A DNA stretch of 64,000 nucleotides from Phaseolus vulgaris (Eukaryota > Streptophyta > Magnoliopsida > Fabales > Fabaceae): contig NC_023759.2 of assembly GCF_000499845.2 (NCBI RefSeq), forward strand, positions 23,024,250 to 23,088,249, read 5' to 3'. Position 1 is the first letter of the stretch. The number at the start of each line of letters is the position of its first letter. Positions 23,397 through 32,929 of this stretch are shown one piece after another. The notes beneath the pieces were generated by a model that was not told where the DNA came from, ran no database searches, and saw nothing but the letters and a program-made list of their open reading frames with translations. Both the position numbers and the translations under genes were made by a program.

Positions 23397-23966
23397 TGTA
23401 CCGTCCCGTATAAGGGCGTTGACTAAGTCAAGGTCAAAGTCAACGACTGGAAGGTCAAAGTCAACTCAAGGTGTCGCTAAGGCACGGCGCTAAGGCACGG
23501 CGTCGCCTAGGTGAAGGCGTCGCCTGGGTGAAGGCGTCGCCTAGGTGAAGGCGTCGCCTCGGTGAAGGCGTCGCCCAGGTGAAGGCGTCGCCCAGGTGAG
23601 GGCGTCGCCAGATCGAACAGTGTAAAAGCAAGGCAATCACGGTGTGGTTCCCCGATACCCATGGGTAGGAAAGACCATGGAGGGAGCGACGTCGTGGGAA
23701 AGCCTCAAGTCCCGATATCTCGGGAAAGTGATAAAGAGAAGGAAAAGGTGGCTTCAAGGCCATAGTGATGGTACCAGTGAAGGGCAGCCTAACTCGCGAA
23801 GTACCCCTGCCGCCCCAGAGACGCCTTCGGGACAGATACGACCCAAGAGGAAGGTCACGCCCAGGATAACCGGGTGCAGGGTGTGAGAGGAAGGCAGATA
23901 CGCTCTCAGAGTAAGTGGCTAGATACTTGGGGGCATGAGTTGGCACCCAAAAAGCCACCCCTAGCG
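23397..23966 (+). repeat. Family A LTR, first 570 bp, left end of copy 2
   Basis: Same start as the full LTR at 32930. It contains a minisatellite of about six units (about 23505-23620) and the hairpin (about 23648-23690). It breaks off at CCCTAGCG (23959-23966), where the opposite orientation begins. Confidence 0.9.
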
Positions 23967-25156
23967 GCCGTTTGCACTCCGACGCTCAAGTCAGCCAGCA
24001 AGAAACACCAAAACTGTCCACCCACGTATCTGAGCACCGCGTATGGCACTCTGCGGGTGGTAAAAGAAACTGAAATATGTGTGTGTGTGTTGTCCCCTTC
24101 AGGCAAAAAACTTCTCCAATCACTTGTACGTAGTATTTAAGCACAGGCAAGCAACCAGACAGTTTCTCCTAAATTTGTCGAAGGTTCCAACCCTTTTTCC
24201 GACATTCCCAGCGCTATTTAAACTGCCCTAGCATTTAAAGCGCCTTAAAGCGCTTTTAATCTCAAACGTAACGCACTCATTAAAGCGCTTAATTACGAAA
24301 CGTAGCGCATTTAAGACGTTGAAACGCTCGGGAGCCCTAATAGTACCTGAATGCTCGAAAGGGAAACTGTATTGAATATCTTTAATTACCTGGCACCTGA
24401 CTGGAGGGTGTTTCTATTCCGGCATGGCTGTCACACACGTGGAGGGCCTCACGACGCCATGACCCCATTTGGGGGCGTTTCTGCCCATCTGGGGACGTTT
24501 CTACGTGTGGGTCCTCCTGTTTAGGAGTGCTACTGCGCTAGGGGTGGCTTTTTGGGTGCCAACTCATGCCCCCAAGTATCTAGCCACTTACTCTGAGAGC
24601 GTATCTGCCTTCCTCTCACACCCTGCACCCGGTTATCCTGGGCGTGACCTTCCTCTTGGGTCGTATCTGTCCCGAAGGCGTCTCTGGGGCGGCAGGGGTA
24701 CTTCGCGAGTCAGGCTGCCCTTCACTGGTACCATCACTATGGCCTTGAAGCCACCTTTTCCTTCTCTTTATCACTTTCCCGAGATATTGGGACTTGAGGC
24801 TTTCCCACGACGTCGCTTCCTCCATGGTCTTTCCTACCCATGGGTATCGGGGAACCACACCGTGATTGCCTTGCTTTTACACTGTTCGATCTGGCGACGC
24901 CCTCACCTGGGCGATGCCTTCACCTGGGCGACGCCTTCACCTGGGCGACGCCTTCACCGAGGCGACGCCTTCATCTAGGCGACGCCTTCACCTAGGCGAC
25001 GCCTTCACCTAGGCAACGCCTTCACCCAGGCGACGCCTTCACCTAGGCGACGCCGTGCCTTAGCGCCGTGCCTTAGCGACACCTTGAGTTGACTTTGACC
25101 TTCCAGTCGTTGACTTTGACCTTGACTTAGTCAACGCCCTTATACGGGACGTTACA
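23959..25156 (-). repeat. Family A LTR in minus orientation, lacking its last ~110 bp
   Basis: Begins at the shared CCCTAGCG and runs to the LTR start, read on the plus strand as ...CGGGACGTTACA at 25156 (one mismatch from the usual GACGGTACA). It includes the TATA-like TTTAAATAG on the minus strand (near 24215) and a longer minisatellite (about 24890-25060). It is followed by an inverted polypurine tract, so it corresponds to a 3' LTR. Confidence 0.9.
24890..25060 (+). repeat. GGCGACGCC minisatellite (about ten units)
   Basis: 17-bp units GGCGACGCCTTCACCTG/A in near-perfect tandem. The sister LTR segments in the same element have about six (23505-23620) and eight (33035-33175) units. Confidence 0.9.
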
Positions 25157-25884
25157 CAAGCCCCCCAGTCTTAAGCCGAAGACTTGTCTTCTGCGCAAAG
25201 ACTAAAGCCTTGCCCCCGCCATCCACGTGCCTTCCCGATGACGTGTCATTCTCTGCTGACTCAGCGAATTTTCGAATTACTGACGCGACATTTTCTGAAC
25301 CGCAGGGGTATTCTTAATGGGCGATTGGACATTCCCTGAAATGGGGATGACTACACCTTTTGAGCTACCCTTGATCGCGCGCCACGTGGCCCATCGCGTG
25401 GCCCTCCTTTAGAGACCCTTGCGCTTCCCCTGGGCAATCAACCTTTTGACGCGTGGCTCGATCCTGCGGCCCTCAATTTGCGCCTCTTGGGTTACGAAAT
25501 GTAACGTTTAAGTTACCCCAAACCCCGCGCTCTCCCCACTGTTACATTCATTCGCTCTGCAACTCCGCACTGTTCATCGCCTTCGAAAACTCTTTTTCTC
25601 TGCGACTACGATTCTCTCCTTCTTGTGCCTTCTGCTGCCTCCATTCCAATAGCAAAGGTATGATCTCGGATACTCACGACCTTTCCCCTTCGTCGCATTA
25701 GATTGATTTATTGAACTGCCTGGGACTGTTATTATTCACGTATTATTGCATTTCTCCGCTTCTTCTTCCTCCTCTGATTTTTTCCGCGTGGGTGACGCTT
25801 CCTGGGGTTCTTTCCCCTTCTTGCCATGGCTAAACTTGCTAAACCCTTTTTCCTCTCTTCTTTCTCCAGCTATCTATTTTCACC
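25157..25884 (+). promoter_or_regulatory. Polypurine tract (reverse) and promoter/leader of alpha, copy 2
   Basis: 25157-25168 is the reverse complement of the polypurine tract CTGGGGGGCTTG. Then come ACGT-core elements typical of plant bZIP/bHLH sites: CCACGTGCC near 25223, GATGACGTGTCA near 25236 and GCCACGTGGCC near 25381. A leader intron is likely from AAAG|GTATGA (donor at 25658) to TTTCTCCAG (acceptor ending 25869), 15 bases before the ATG. Bases 25157-25605 are duplicated in inverted form at 32485-32929. Confidence 0.6.
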
Positions 25885-28170
25885 ATGACGCGCGCGAATG
25901 CGGAGCCTGATTCTTCCCCTACGACCCCCAAGTCCAACTACAAAGCCTTCTACCCCTGGGCCTCCGATGAGCTCCTGAGTGAATGCACCAGCCTGACTTC
26001 CTTCCAGGACCTGGAAGCTCACCGGGGGGATCCCCATTTGTACAACTTTAACGCCTTCTGCCGCACACACGACGCCCACATATCCGTCCGTCCCGGCAGG
26101 CCTGGGGAACCTGTTTGTTTGGACGACAGACCTAGAAAGGGGAAACCCTTCTTCTTCATGTACCAGACCGTGTTCAAGCGCGTAGGAGTGCGTCTCCCGT
26201 TCACTCCCTTCGAACGGGAGCTTCTTACTGAAATCAACACCGCCCCCGCCCAGCTTCATCCCAATAGCTGGGCATTTGTGAGGGGCTTTCAAATTCTTTG
26301 TGGATACCTGGGCATCCCTCCTTCCGTGGACGTCTTCCTGCATTTTTTCGAGGTGAAAAAACAGGGGAAAAGCTTTTGGGTAAGCTTTTCCGGGATCGCT
26401 GGCAGGATCCTCCTCTCCCTCTTCCAGAATTCTTACAAGAACTGGAAAGGGAAGTTCTTCAAGGTGTGCTGCGCCAAGCATGATCCCACAGCTTTGGATG
26501 GCTTCCCTCTTTACTGGACGGAACGCCCCAAATTGCTCAGGGCCAAAACCCTGGAAGAGCTATCCCCCGCCGATAGGGAGGTAAGCAAAGCCTTGGCGGG
26601 GTTGGGGATCGTCTTTGATACCTTGAAGCTGGTCGCTAGCGAGTACAACGCTCACGCCCTGACCACCTATTTTGGTAAGGGGCTCTCCCCTCATCTTTTG
26701 TGTTATAAACAGCCTGCTATCGATCGTTTGTTTTCCCGGACTCTTATTCTCATTTTACATTGTGCCATGTTACTTGCATTTCACGCCCCCATGTGTGTTG
26801 TAACTTTGCATAGCTGTTTTAGTACTAACCCTTGCTGTTTGGTCTGTCTTGATGTAGGATCGGTGATGGGCGCTTCTAAGAGAATGATGCTGGCGAAGGC
26901 AATGAAGGAGGCACGTGCCGCCAAGACGGGCGCCTCCTCCACCCTTGCTGCTGATCCGGTTCCCCCACCGACTCTGTCGCCGCCTCCTCCGATCACCGCC
27001 GAAGCTCCCCTGAGTTCACCTCCGTCGTCTCCACACAGCCCCGCCGCACTTCAGACTCCTCGCTCTCCTCTACCCATCGCCGTTGTTCCCCTAGCCACGG
27101 CCTCGTCACCGGCTCCAACCCTCCTTGACAAAGGGAAACGGGTTCTGGAGATTCTATCAGATGATGAGGACTCAGGAGGCGTGGCTCCCTTCAAAAGAAG
27201 AAAATTTGCGCGGGTTCCTCTTTCGGTAGAGGCGTCGCCCCAGGGAGGGAACCCCTTCATGGATAACCCCCCGAGCGCGACCTCACTCCCTCCCATGACA
27301 CTTCAAGAGGAAAGGGGCGAAGGCGCCGAATCTGCCCCGCCTCCGCCGCCGGCAGAAACCATTGCTTCCCCTGCTTCCGTCGCAGCCGCCCCTGACTTCA
27401 TTGCCATCCCTCCTCCGATTATGCATCTAATGAGGGGCTTCAGTGGCGGGACTCTGCCAGAGGGCACCGACAGGAAGGAAGGCATGCCCTTCTACTTGGG
27501 GGCCTTCTTGGCGGTGGCCCTTGAATGGCGCGCCCAAGCCAGGAACGCGGTCATGCAAGCTCAAACTCTCCAGGCCTTGGAAACAAAGGCGACTATTCTG
27601 GAGGAGGAAATGAGGACCCTGGGGCGTCAGAACGAAACTTACCAAACCTCTCTGAAGCAAGCGCAAGAGTCCAAAGAAGAAACTGAGAGGCAACTGGCAG
27701 AGGCATTGGAGCTCCAGGCTGGCTTCTTTACTCGTGAAGTCGCCCTCCAAGTCCAGGTAACGGGCCTTCAGGAATCGCTCAAAGCTGATGCAGAAATTCA
27801 CAAGGACCTGACGGACCGTTGCCGTGAGCAGGCTGACAAGACGGAGCGGATGGAGGGGGAAATGGCCACCCAGGCCAAAGCCATGGACCTTCTCCGGGCT
27901 GACTACGACAAACTACAGGTCGAGGTCAGTCGACTTCGCGTTGAGAAAGAGGCTCTGGAGAAGCAGGTGACCTCTGGGGATGCCGCCGTTGAGGAGCTGG
28001 AGAAGGAGAAAAAGTACCTTATCCAGGAGATGGCGGGTACTTTCGAGGAGGGGTTCCAGGAGGCTCTGACCCAGGCGTCCTGTGAGAACCCTGGCATCAA
28101 TATTTCGAACTGCGACCCCCTGCACCATGTCGTCGACGGGAAGGTCGTGCCCATGGACGTGGACGACTGA
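25885..28170 (+). CDS. Family A antisense gene alpha, copy 2 (intact, two coding exons)
   Basis: Best-preserved alpha gene. Exon 1 is 25885-26674, the intron 26675-26857 (TTTTG|GTAAGG ... GATGTAG|GATCGG) and exon 2 26858-28170, giving a 700-residue protein. The 183-bp intron has no stop and keeps frame, so unspliced RNA would encode 761 residues. Exon 1: PF04195-like domain (FYPWASDELLSE, RPGEPVCLDDR, RLPFTPFERELLTEI, NSWAFVRGF, FLHFFEVKKQ, WKGKFFKV, GFPLYWT). Exon 2: Pro-rich linker, basic patch (FKRRKFARV), GMPFYLGAFLAVA block, coiled coil and tail NISNCDP...VVDGKVVPMDVDD. It lies antisense to pol, downstream of its own leader. Role unknown; dimerisation and nuclear location are inferences. 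Confidence 0.85.
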   Translation: MTRANAEPDSSPTTPKSNYKAFYPWASDELLSECTSLTSFQDLEAHRGDPHLYNFNAFCRTHDAHISVRPGRPGEPVCLDDRPRKGKPFFFMYQTVFKRVGVRLPFTPFERELLTEINTAPAQLHPNSWAFVRGFQILCGYLGIPPSVDVFLHFFEVKKQGKSFWVSFSGIAGRILLSLFQNSYKNWKGKFFKVCCAKHDPTALDGFPLYWTERPKLLRAKTLEELSPADREVSKALAGLGIVFDTLKLVASEYNAHALTTYFGKGLSPHLLCYKQPAIDRLFSRTLILILHCAMLLAFHAPMCVVTLHSCFSTNPCCLVCLDVGSVMGASKRMMLAKAMKEARAAKTGASSTLAADPVPPPTLSPPPPITAEAPLSSPPSSPHSPAALQTPRSPLPIAVVPLATASSPAPTLLDKGKRVLEILSDDEDSGGVAPFKRRKFARVPLSVEASPQGGNPFMDNPPSATSLPPMTLQEERGEGAESAPPPPPAETIASPASVAAAPDFIAIPPPIMHLMRGFSGGTLPEGTDRKEGMPFYLGAFLAVALEWRAQARNAVMQAQTLQALETKATILEEEMRTLGRQNETYQTSLKQAQESKEETERQLAEALELQAGFFTREVALQVQVTGLQESLKADAEIHKDLTDRCREQADKTERMEGEMATQAKAMDLLRADYDKLQVEVSRLRVEKEALEKQVTSGDAAVEELEKEKKYLIQEMAGTFEEGFQEALTQASCENPGINISNCDPLHHVVDGKVVPMDVDD

Positions 28171-29457
28171 ACCGCTGTCTCTCAACCGCCACCTTCACTT
28201 TCAAGCTTAATTCCTTTATTCTTTACGCTTGCTTTTGACTTTCTCCGTTTAAACTTGTAATTCTTTGAACTATCCGCACTCTTGTTACTGACTTAGGACA
28301 TTCGCACGGTTGTCTTTATTTCTTTTTCACATACGATTCTGCCTATGCGATCTCGCTCTCATCTTTTCCCTTCATACGCTTCAATTATTTTATCTGTGTC
28401 CTGCTCGTTTCTCACACTTCGTTGGGCGGTTTGGTATGATTGGGTAGGCTCGCTCGCCAACCCTTACGCCCGTGGAGAGGCCCACTAAGTGGCGCCGTAT
28501 CGTCCACGAGGCGACTCTAATACCGAAAGGCTCTTTCTTTGATCTTTTAACACTCGGCGCCCACGCCTAAGGAGAGGCCTGTCAAAGCAGCACCGTATCG
28601 TCCCCGGGTGTCTAAAACGCTGAGTACTGGAGGGTTTTTGTTCCCTCCATGGTCTTTCCTGCCCATAGGTATCGGGGAACACCCTGCCAGTGACTCGCTG
28701 GCATTCGACGGTCTCGTCTCCCTCCACAGTCTTTCCTACCTGTGGGTATCGGGGAGGCGACGTCTGCAACTAACTTTGCCTTTCTCTGATTTCTTCTCCC
28801 TCCTCAGTCTTTCCTACCTGTGGGTATCGGGGAGGTAACGCCAGTCGGTATTTGAGTTGGCGACGCCTGCGCCTTCTCGTCTGTCGTCGCCCTTTACGTC
28901 TTTCCTGGAAACGCCTCAGGCGTTACCTTTGCTTCGACATTGACTTTAATTCTTGCCTTGGTCAATGTCTGATAGTAGCGAAGAGCCCAAGGCTTTGTCT
29001 GTGCCCTGCACGTGGCGCTTCTTGTACAGCTGATGGGGCCTTCTGTCATTCGACTTGATCCACGTGGCGCTGCTTGTATGGTTGGTGGGGTATCTAGTCA
29101 TTTCATTTTCTGACTCCTGCTGTACCCCTGGCTCATTTTCGACGGCGCATCGTACCACTGGATGATACGACGTTTTCTGATTTAAACCAGTGGTGCCAGC
29201 ATCATCCTTTCACCTTCTGCCACGTGTATCAATCGCACGGTGCATCCGTTCGTGTCGTTTGGCGCGCTAGGCGCTTTATTTAACTCTTCAAACTCTGGAA
29301 CTATCTTCAACACTATTTTCTCACTCTTCATAACCTACTTGCGTTCTTTCTTCTTGTACCCTTTCTTCTTGCACCCTTTCTTCTCTGTCGAAGGGCTGTT
29401 CCAACTGCTCCCCTCGCTCAACTCTTGCATTTCCAGCCATCTTGATCTTGTTAAAGA
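28171..29457 (+). other. Family A alpha-beta spacer, copy 2
   Basis: Two blocks with ACGCC...GGAGAGGCC and CGTATCGTCC (about 28465-28505 and 28560-28605) and three CTTTCCTAC hairpins (about 28641, 28719, 28796). TATA-like CTTTATTTAAC near 29274, about 185 bp before the beta start. G-box-like CACGTGG near 29009 and 29051. No other gene seen. Confidence 0.6.
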
Positions 29458-30423
29458 ATGTCCTCTCACGATGCTTCCTCCAGAGTCCGTCCCAAAGACT
29501 TGTACCCTTGGGCCTCGAGCGAACTTCTTGATGAGTGTTCATGCTTGCTTTCCACCAGGGCCGTACGAGAACACAAAGGGGAGTTGTGTTCTTACGACCA
29601 CCGGGCCTTCGCGAGGAGGCACGATGACGACATCGCTGTGCTCCCATGCACTCTGGGGGAGCCAGTGTGTGGCGACGAACGGGCCAACGACGGGGTCCCT
29701 TTCTTTTACTTTTACCAGGTGGTGTTTAAGACCATCGGGGTGCGCTTACCCTTCTCCTGGTTCGAGAAGGAACTGCTGACGGAGATCAACGTGGCTCCAG
29801 CCCAGCTATACCCCAACAGCTGGGCCTTTGTCAAGGCCTTCGATGTCCTCTTTGGGTTTCTGGGTTGTGCACCCTCGGTTGACCTCTTTCTTCACTTTTT
29901 TGAGGTGAAGAGACAGAGACACAACCTCTGGGTAACTCTCAGCAATGTACCCGGAAGAGTTCTCTTCACGCCTTTTCAAAGCTCGTTCACGGGGTGGAAA
30001 GGCCGGTTCTTCAAGATCTGCTGTACTGATCTTATTCCCGACGTCCTCGATGGGTTTCCGTTGTACTGGGTGAGAGAGGAAAAGGTCCTCAAAGCCAAAC
30101 CCCTCAAGAATCTGGCTCCAAGTGATCAAATAGCTTGCCGGATTCTTGCTGAGGCGGGAGGTTTTGACTCTGCTACGGTGATCAGCTTGGAGTTCAACGC
30201 TAGGACTCTTGAGAAGTACATAAGTAAGAACCATTGCCTTAGGCAACTTCGGCCTTCGTTACTTTCTAGAAGTGCCTGTCTTTCTTCACTGTGTCTCTAA
30301 TACATCAGTTCCCTTTGTGCAGGCTCGAAAATAAGCCAAGAAAAGAGGACACGACTTACTCGAGCGCTGCGGGCTGGGAAAGGGGCTTCGCCTTCCTCCA
30401 GTGATGACTCTGATGAGCGCTGA
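29458..30423 (+). CDS. Family A antisense gene beta, copy 2 (intact, two coding exons)
   Basis: Exon 1 29458-30223, intron 30224-30322 (ACATAA|GTAAGA ... TTTGTGCAG|GCTCG), exon 2 30323-30423. The splice restores a continuous 288-residue protein ending DDSDER with TGA at 30421-30423. The N-terminal domain is homologous to alpha exon 1 (DLYPWASSELLDE, PVCGDERAND, RLPFSWFEKELLTEI, NSWAFVKAF, LFLHFFEVK, WKGRFFKI, GFPLYWV). Exon 2 adds only a short basic then Ser/Asp-rich tail (RTRLTRALRAGKG, then SSSDDSDE): no coiled coil and no VVDGKVVP tail. It is therefore a separate second antisense gene, not a displaced part of alpha. Role unknown. Confidence 0.8.
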
Positions 30424-30583
30424 GAAGTGGCTTGTTTGTGTTTTTGCACTTTGTACTGTACATTGCTTGTAACAACAATTTTCCAATATCATAACTCTTT
30501 ACAATGCGACTTTACTTTTCATATGCCTCTTTACAATGCGACTTCCTTTCGTCTCGTTCTGTCGACGATGCATGCTTTTACTT

Positions 30584-30665
30584 GGGCGACGCCTTCTTTC
30601 TGGGCGACGCCAAGGCCTAGGCGACGCCTTCCTCCTTGGCGACGCCATGGTCTAGGCGGCGCATC
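30584..30665 (+). repeat. GGCGACGCC short repeat downstream of beta
   Basis: About four GGCGACGCC units spaced roughly 20 bp apart with CTTCTTTCT and AAGGCCTA spacers. Counterpart of 3229-3340. Confidence 0.75.
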
Positions 30666-30737
30666 ACATTACTTCTAACAAGGGAAAATAATGGCTGAAA
30701 ACCAAAGCACTTCTTTTTCTCAACTGGTTATTCCATT

Positions 30738-30790
30738 CATTAGGGTGACCTCATTAAAAAACCCCCAAAAGGGGAAAAAGAGCGTCCCCT
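30738..30790 (-). other. Conserved post-pol non-coding motif (family A copy 2)
   Basis: Minus strand: GGGGACGCTCTTTTTCCCCT, then GGGGGTTTTTTAATGAGGTC, then ACCCTAATG. It lies between the pol stop at 30823 and beta. Confidence 0.6.
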
Positions 30791-30822
30791 TCAACTAAAC
30801 TGTTACATGCTGCTTACATAAA

Positions 30823-32484
30823 TCAACTGAAATAAAATTTTAAGTTGGTTGCATTCCAACTGCGCGGGATAGGGCCCCCATCTAAAGTCTCTAGGTTGTA
30901 CAAACCGTTGCCCTTAGCCTCAGTAACTCTGAAGGGCCCGGTCCACTTGGGAGACAGCTTATTCTCCAACTCGTAAGGGTGAGCTTTCCTCATCACCAGG
31001 TCGCCCACCTGAAACTGTCGTGGCTTTACTTTAGAGCTATATTGCCGCTCCACTCTTCTCTTCATCGCTTCAGCTTTTATTCTAGCTTCTTCCCTGGCCT
31101 CTTCTAGCAGATCTAGGTTTACCCGTCTCTCCTCGTTAGACTCCTCCACCACAAAGTTTTGAAAACGTGGTGAGCTTTCGTGTATTTCTACTGGAATCAT
31201 CGCGTCCGACCCGTACACCAAACTGAACGGCGTCTCCATAGTAGAGGATTGGGGCGTGGTGTGGTATGCCCACACAATCCTTGGCACCTCTTCCGCCCAC
31301 GCCCCTTTGGCCTTCTCTAACCTTCTTTTTAACCCCCTCAGCAGAACTCTGTTTGCTGACTCTACTTGTCCATTGGTCTGGGGGTGTTCGACCGACGCGA
31401 ACACTTGCTTGATTCCCACTTCAGCGCACAGATTTCTCAACTGCTGACTGGCGAACTGGGTCCCGTTGTCAGATATCAGGCGCCTGGGTACGCCAAAGCG
31501 ACACACGATGTTTCTCCACACAAAATGCTGTACCTTATGCGCAGTGATTTGTGCCACGGGTTCTGCCTCTATCCACTTGGTGAAGTATTCGATGGCGACA
31601 ATCAGATACTTCATCTGCCTGATTGCCAGTGGGAAAGGGCCCAGGATGTCAATACCCCATGTGTGGAAAGGCCACGGGCTGTATATGGACCGCAACTCTT
31701 CAGGCGGCGCCTTGTGCCAGTCGGCATGCTTTTGGCATTGCCTACACCGTTGGGCGTGCCGCGCGCAATCTTCTTTCACTGTTGGCCAGAAGAACCCTGC
31801 GCGTATTACCTTGGAGGCTAAGGATCTTCCTCCTACATGGCTTCCGCAGATGCCTTCGTGTAGCTCTGCCATTATCCTGGTGCACTCATCGCCACTGACA
31901 CATGTTAGGATAGGGTGAGTGAAACCGTGCCTGAACAACACCCCATCCACCAAGGTATATCTTACGGCGTTCCTTTTGATTTTCTTACCCTCTTCAGGGT
32001 CTACTGGAAGGGCCCCATCCGCCAGGTACCGTTTATAGGGCGTCATCCAGGTGTCTCCCGTGGACAGGACACAAACCTGCATCTGCTCTTCCTCAGACAC
32101 ACCCGCGTACGTACTGATGCGGGGCGCCCTCTGCGTATCTTGGGTTAATGAGGAATGACTCCTCGGCCTTCCCCTTGATGCATAAATCTGGAGGACATCC
32201 ACCCTGTTGTCTTCCACGAATCGACGCGGAGCTTTGAGGGTCTCCTGGATCACTGTCCTCTGTCTACCCCCCTTGCCTGAGCTGGCCAGCTTTGCAAGCA
32301 GGTCAGCTCTGGCATTCTGTTCCCTCGGGACGTGTATCAACTCAAGAGCGTTGAACGCCCCTCTCAACAACTGGACGTATTTGAGATACGCCGCCATCTG
32401 TGGGTCCTTCGCCTGGAACCCACCCGACACCTGCCCCGTGACCAACTGGGAGTCGCTCTTCACCAGGAGGTTCTGCGCAGTCGC
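30823..32484 (-). pseudogene. pol: Family A pol 3' part, copy 2: truncated aRNH plus uninterrupted integrase
   Basis: Minus-strand reading from the junction near 32484 to TAA at 30823. With Met at 32463 as residue 1, it holds the C-terminal half of the archaeal-type RNase H (KSDSQLVTG at 2-10, catalytic Asp in ARADLLAKLA near 53), the integrase zinc region (His 202, His 209, Cys 240, Cys 243) and catalytic Asp 272, Asp 332 and Glu 368 (35 residues between the last two), then a C-terminal domain with GDLVMRKAHPYELENK and WTGPFRVTEA. No stop interrupts it. The N-terminal part of aRNH, RT and protease were lost at the foldback junction, so this is a truncated polyprotein even though the integrase is open. 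Confidence 0.92.
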
Positions 32485-32929
32485 AGAGAAAAAGAGTTTT
32501 CGAAGGCGATGAACAGTGCGGAGTTGCAGAGCGAATGAATGTAACAGTAGGGAGAGCGCGGGGTTTGGGGTAACTTAAACGTTACATTTCGTAACCCAAG
32601 AGGCGCAAATTGAGGGCCGCAGGATCGAGCCACGCGTCAAAAGGTCGATTGCCCAGGGGAAGCGCAAGGGTCTCTAAAGGAGGGCCACGCGATGGGCCAC
32701 GTGGCGCGCGATCAAGGGTAGCTCAAAAGGTGTAATCATCCCCATTTCAGGGAATGTCCAATCGCCCATTAAGAATACCCCTGCGGTTCAGAAAATGTCG
32801 CGTCAGTAATTCGAAAATTCGCTGAGTCAGCAGAGAATGACACGTCATCGGGAAGGCACGTGGATGGCGGGGGCAAGGCTTTAGTCTTTGCGCAGAAGAC
32901 AAGTCTTCGGCTTAAGACTGGGGGGCTTG
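32485..32929 (+). other. Second, inverted copy of the alpha leader plus polypurine tract
   Basis: Reverse complement of 25157-25605 with only about two differences seen by eye. It ends with polypurine tract CTGGGGGGCTTG at 32918-32929 immediately before the LTR. The junction with pol, CTGCGC|AGTCGC near 32484, shows no useful microhomology. Confidence 0.9.

Noticed and set aside
24469..24978. Open frame through a family A LTR (also 33040-33564 and 6001-6435)
   Set aside because: Open because of GC-rich, minisatellite-containing LTR sequence; no conserved start or domain.
24890..25060. CRISPR-like array
   Set aside because: Spacers are near-identical 8-bp pieces of the same unit; it is a minisatellite in a plant LTR.
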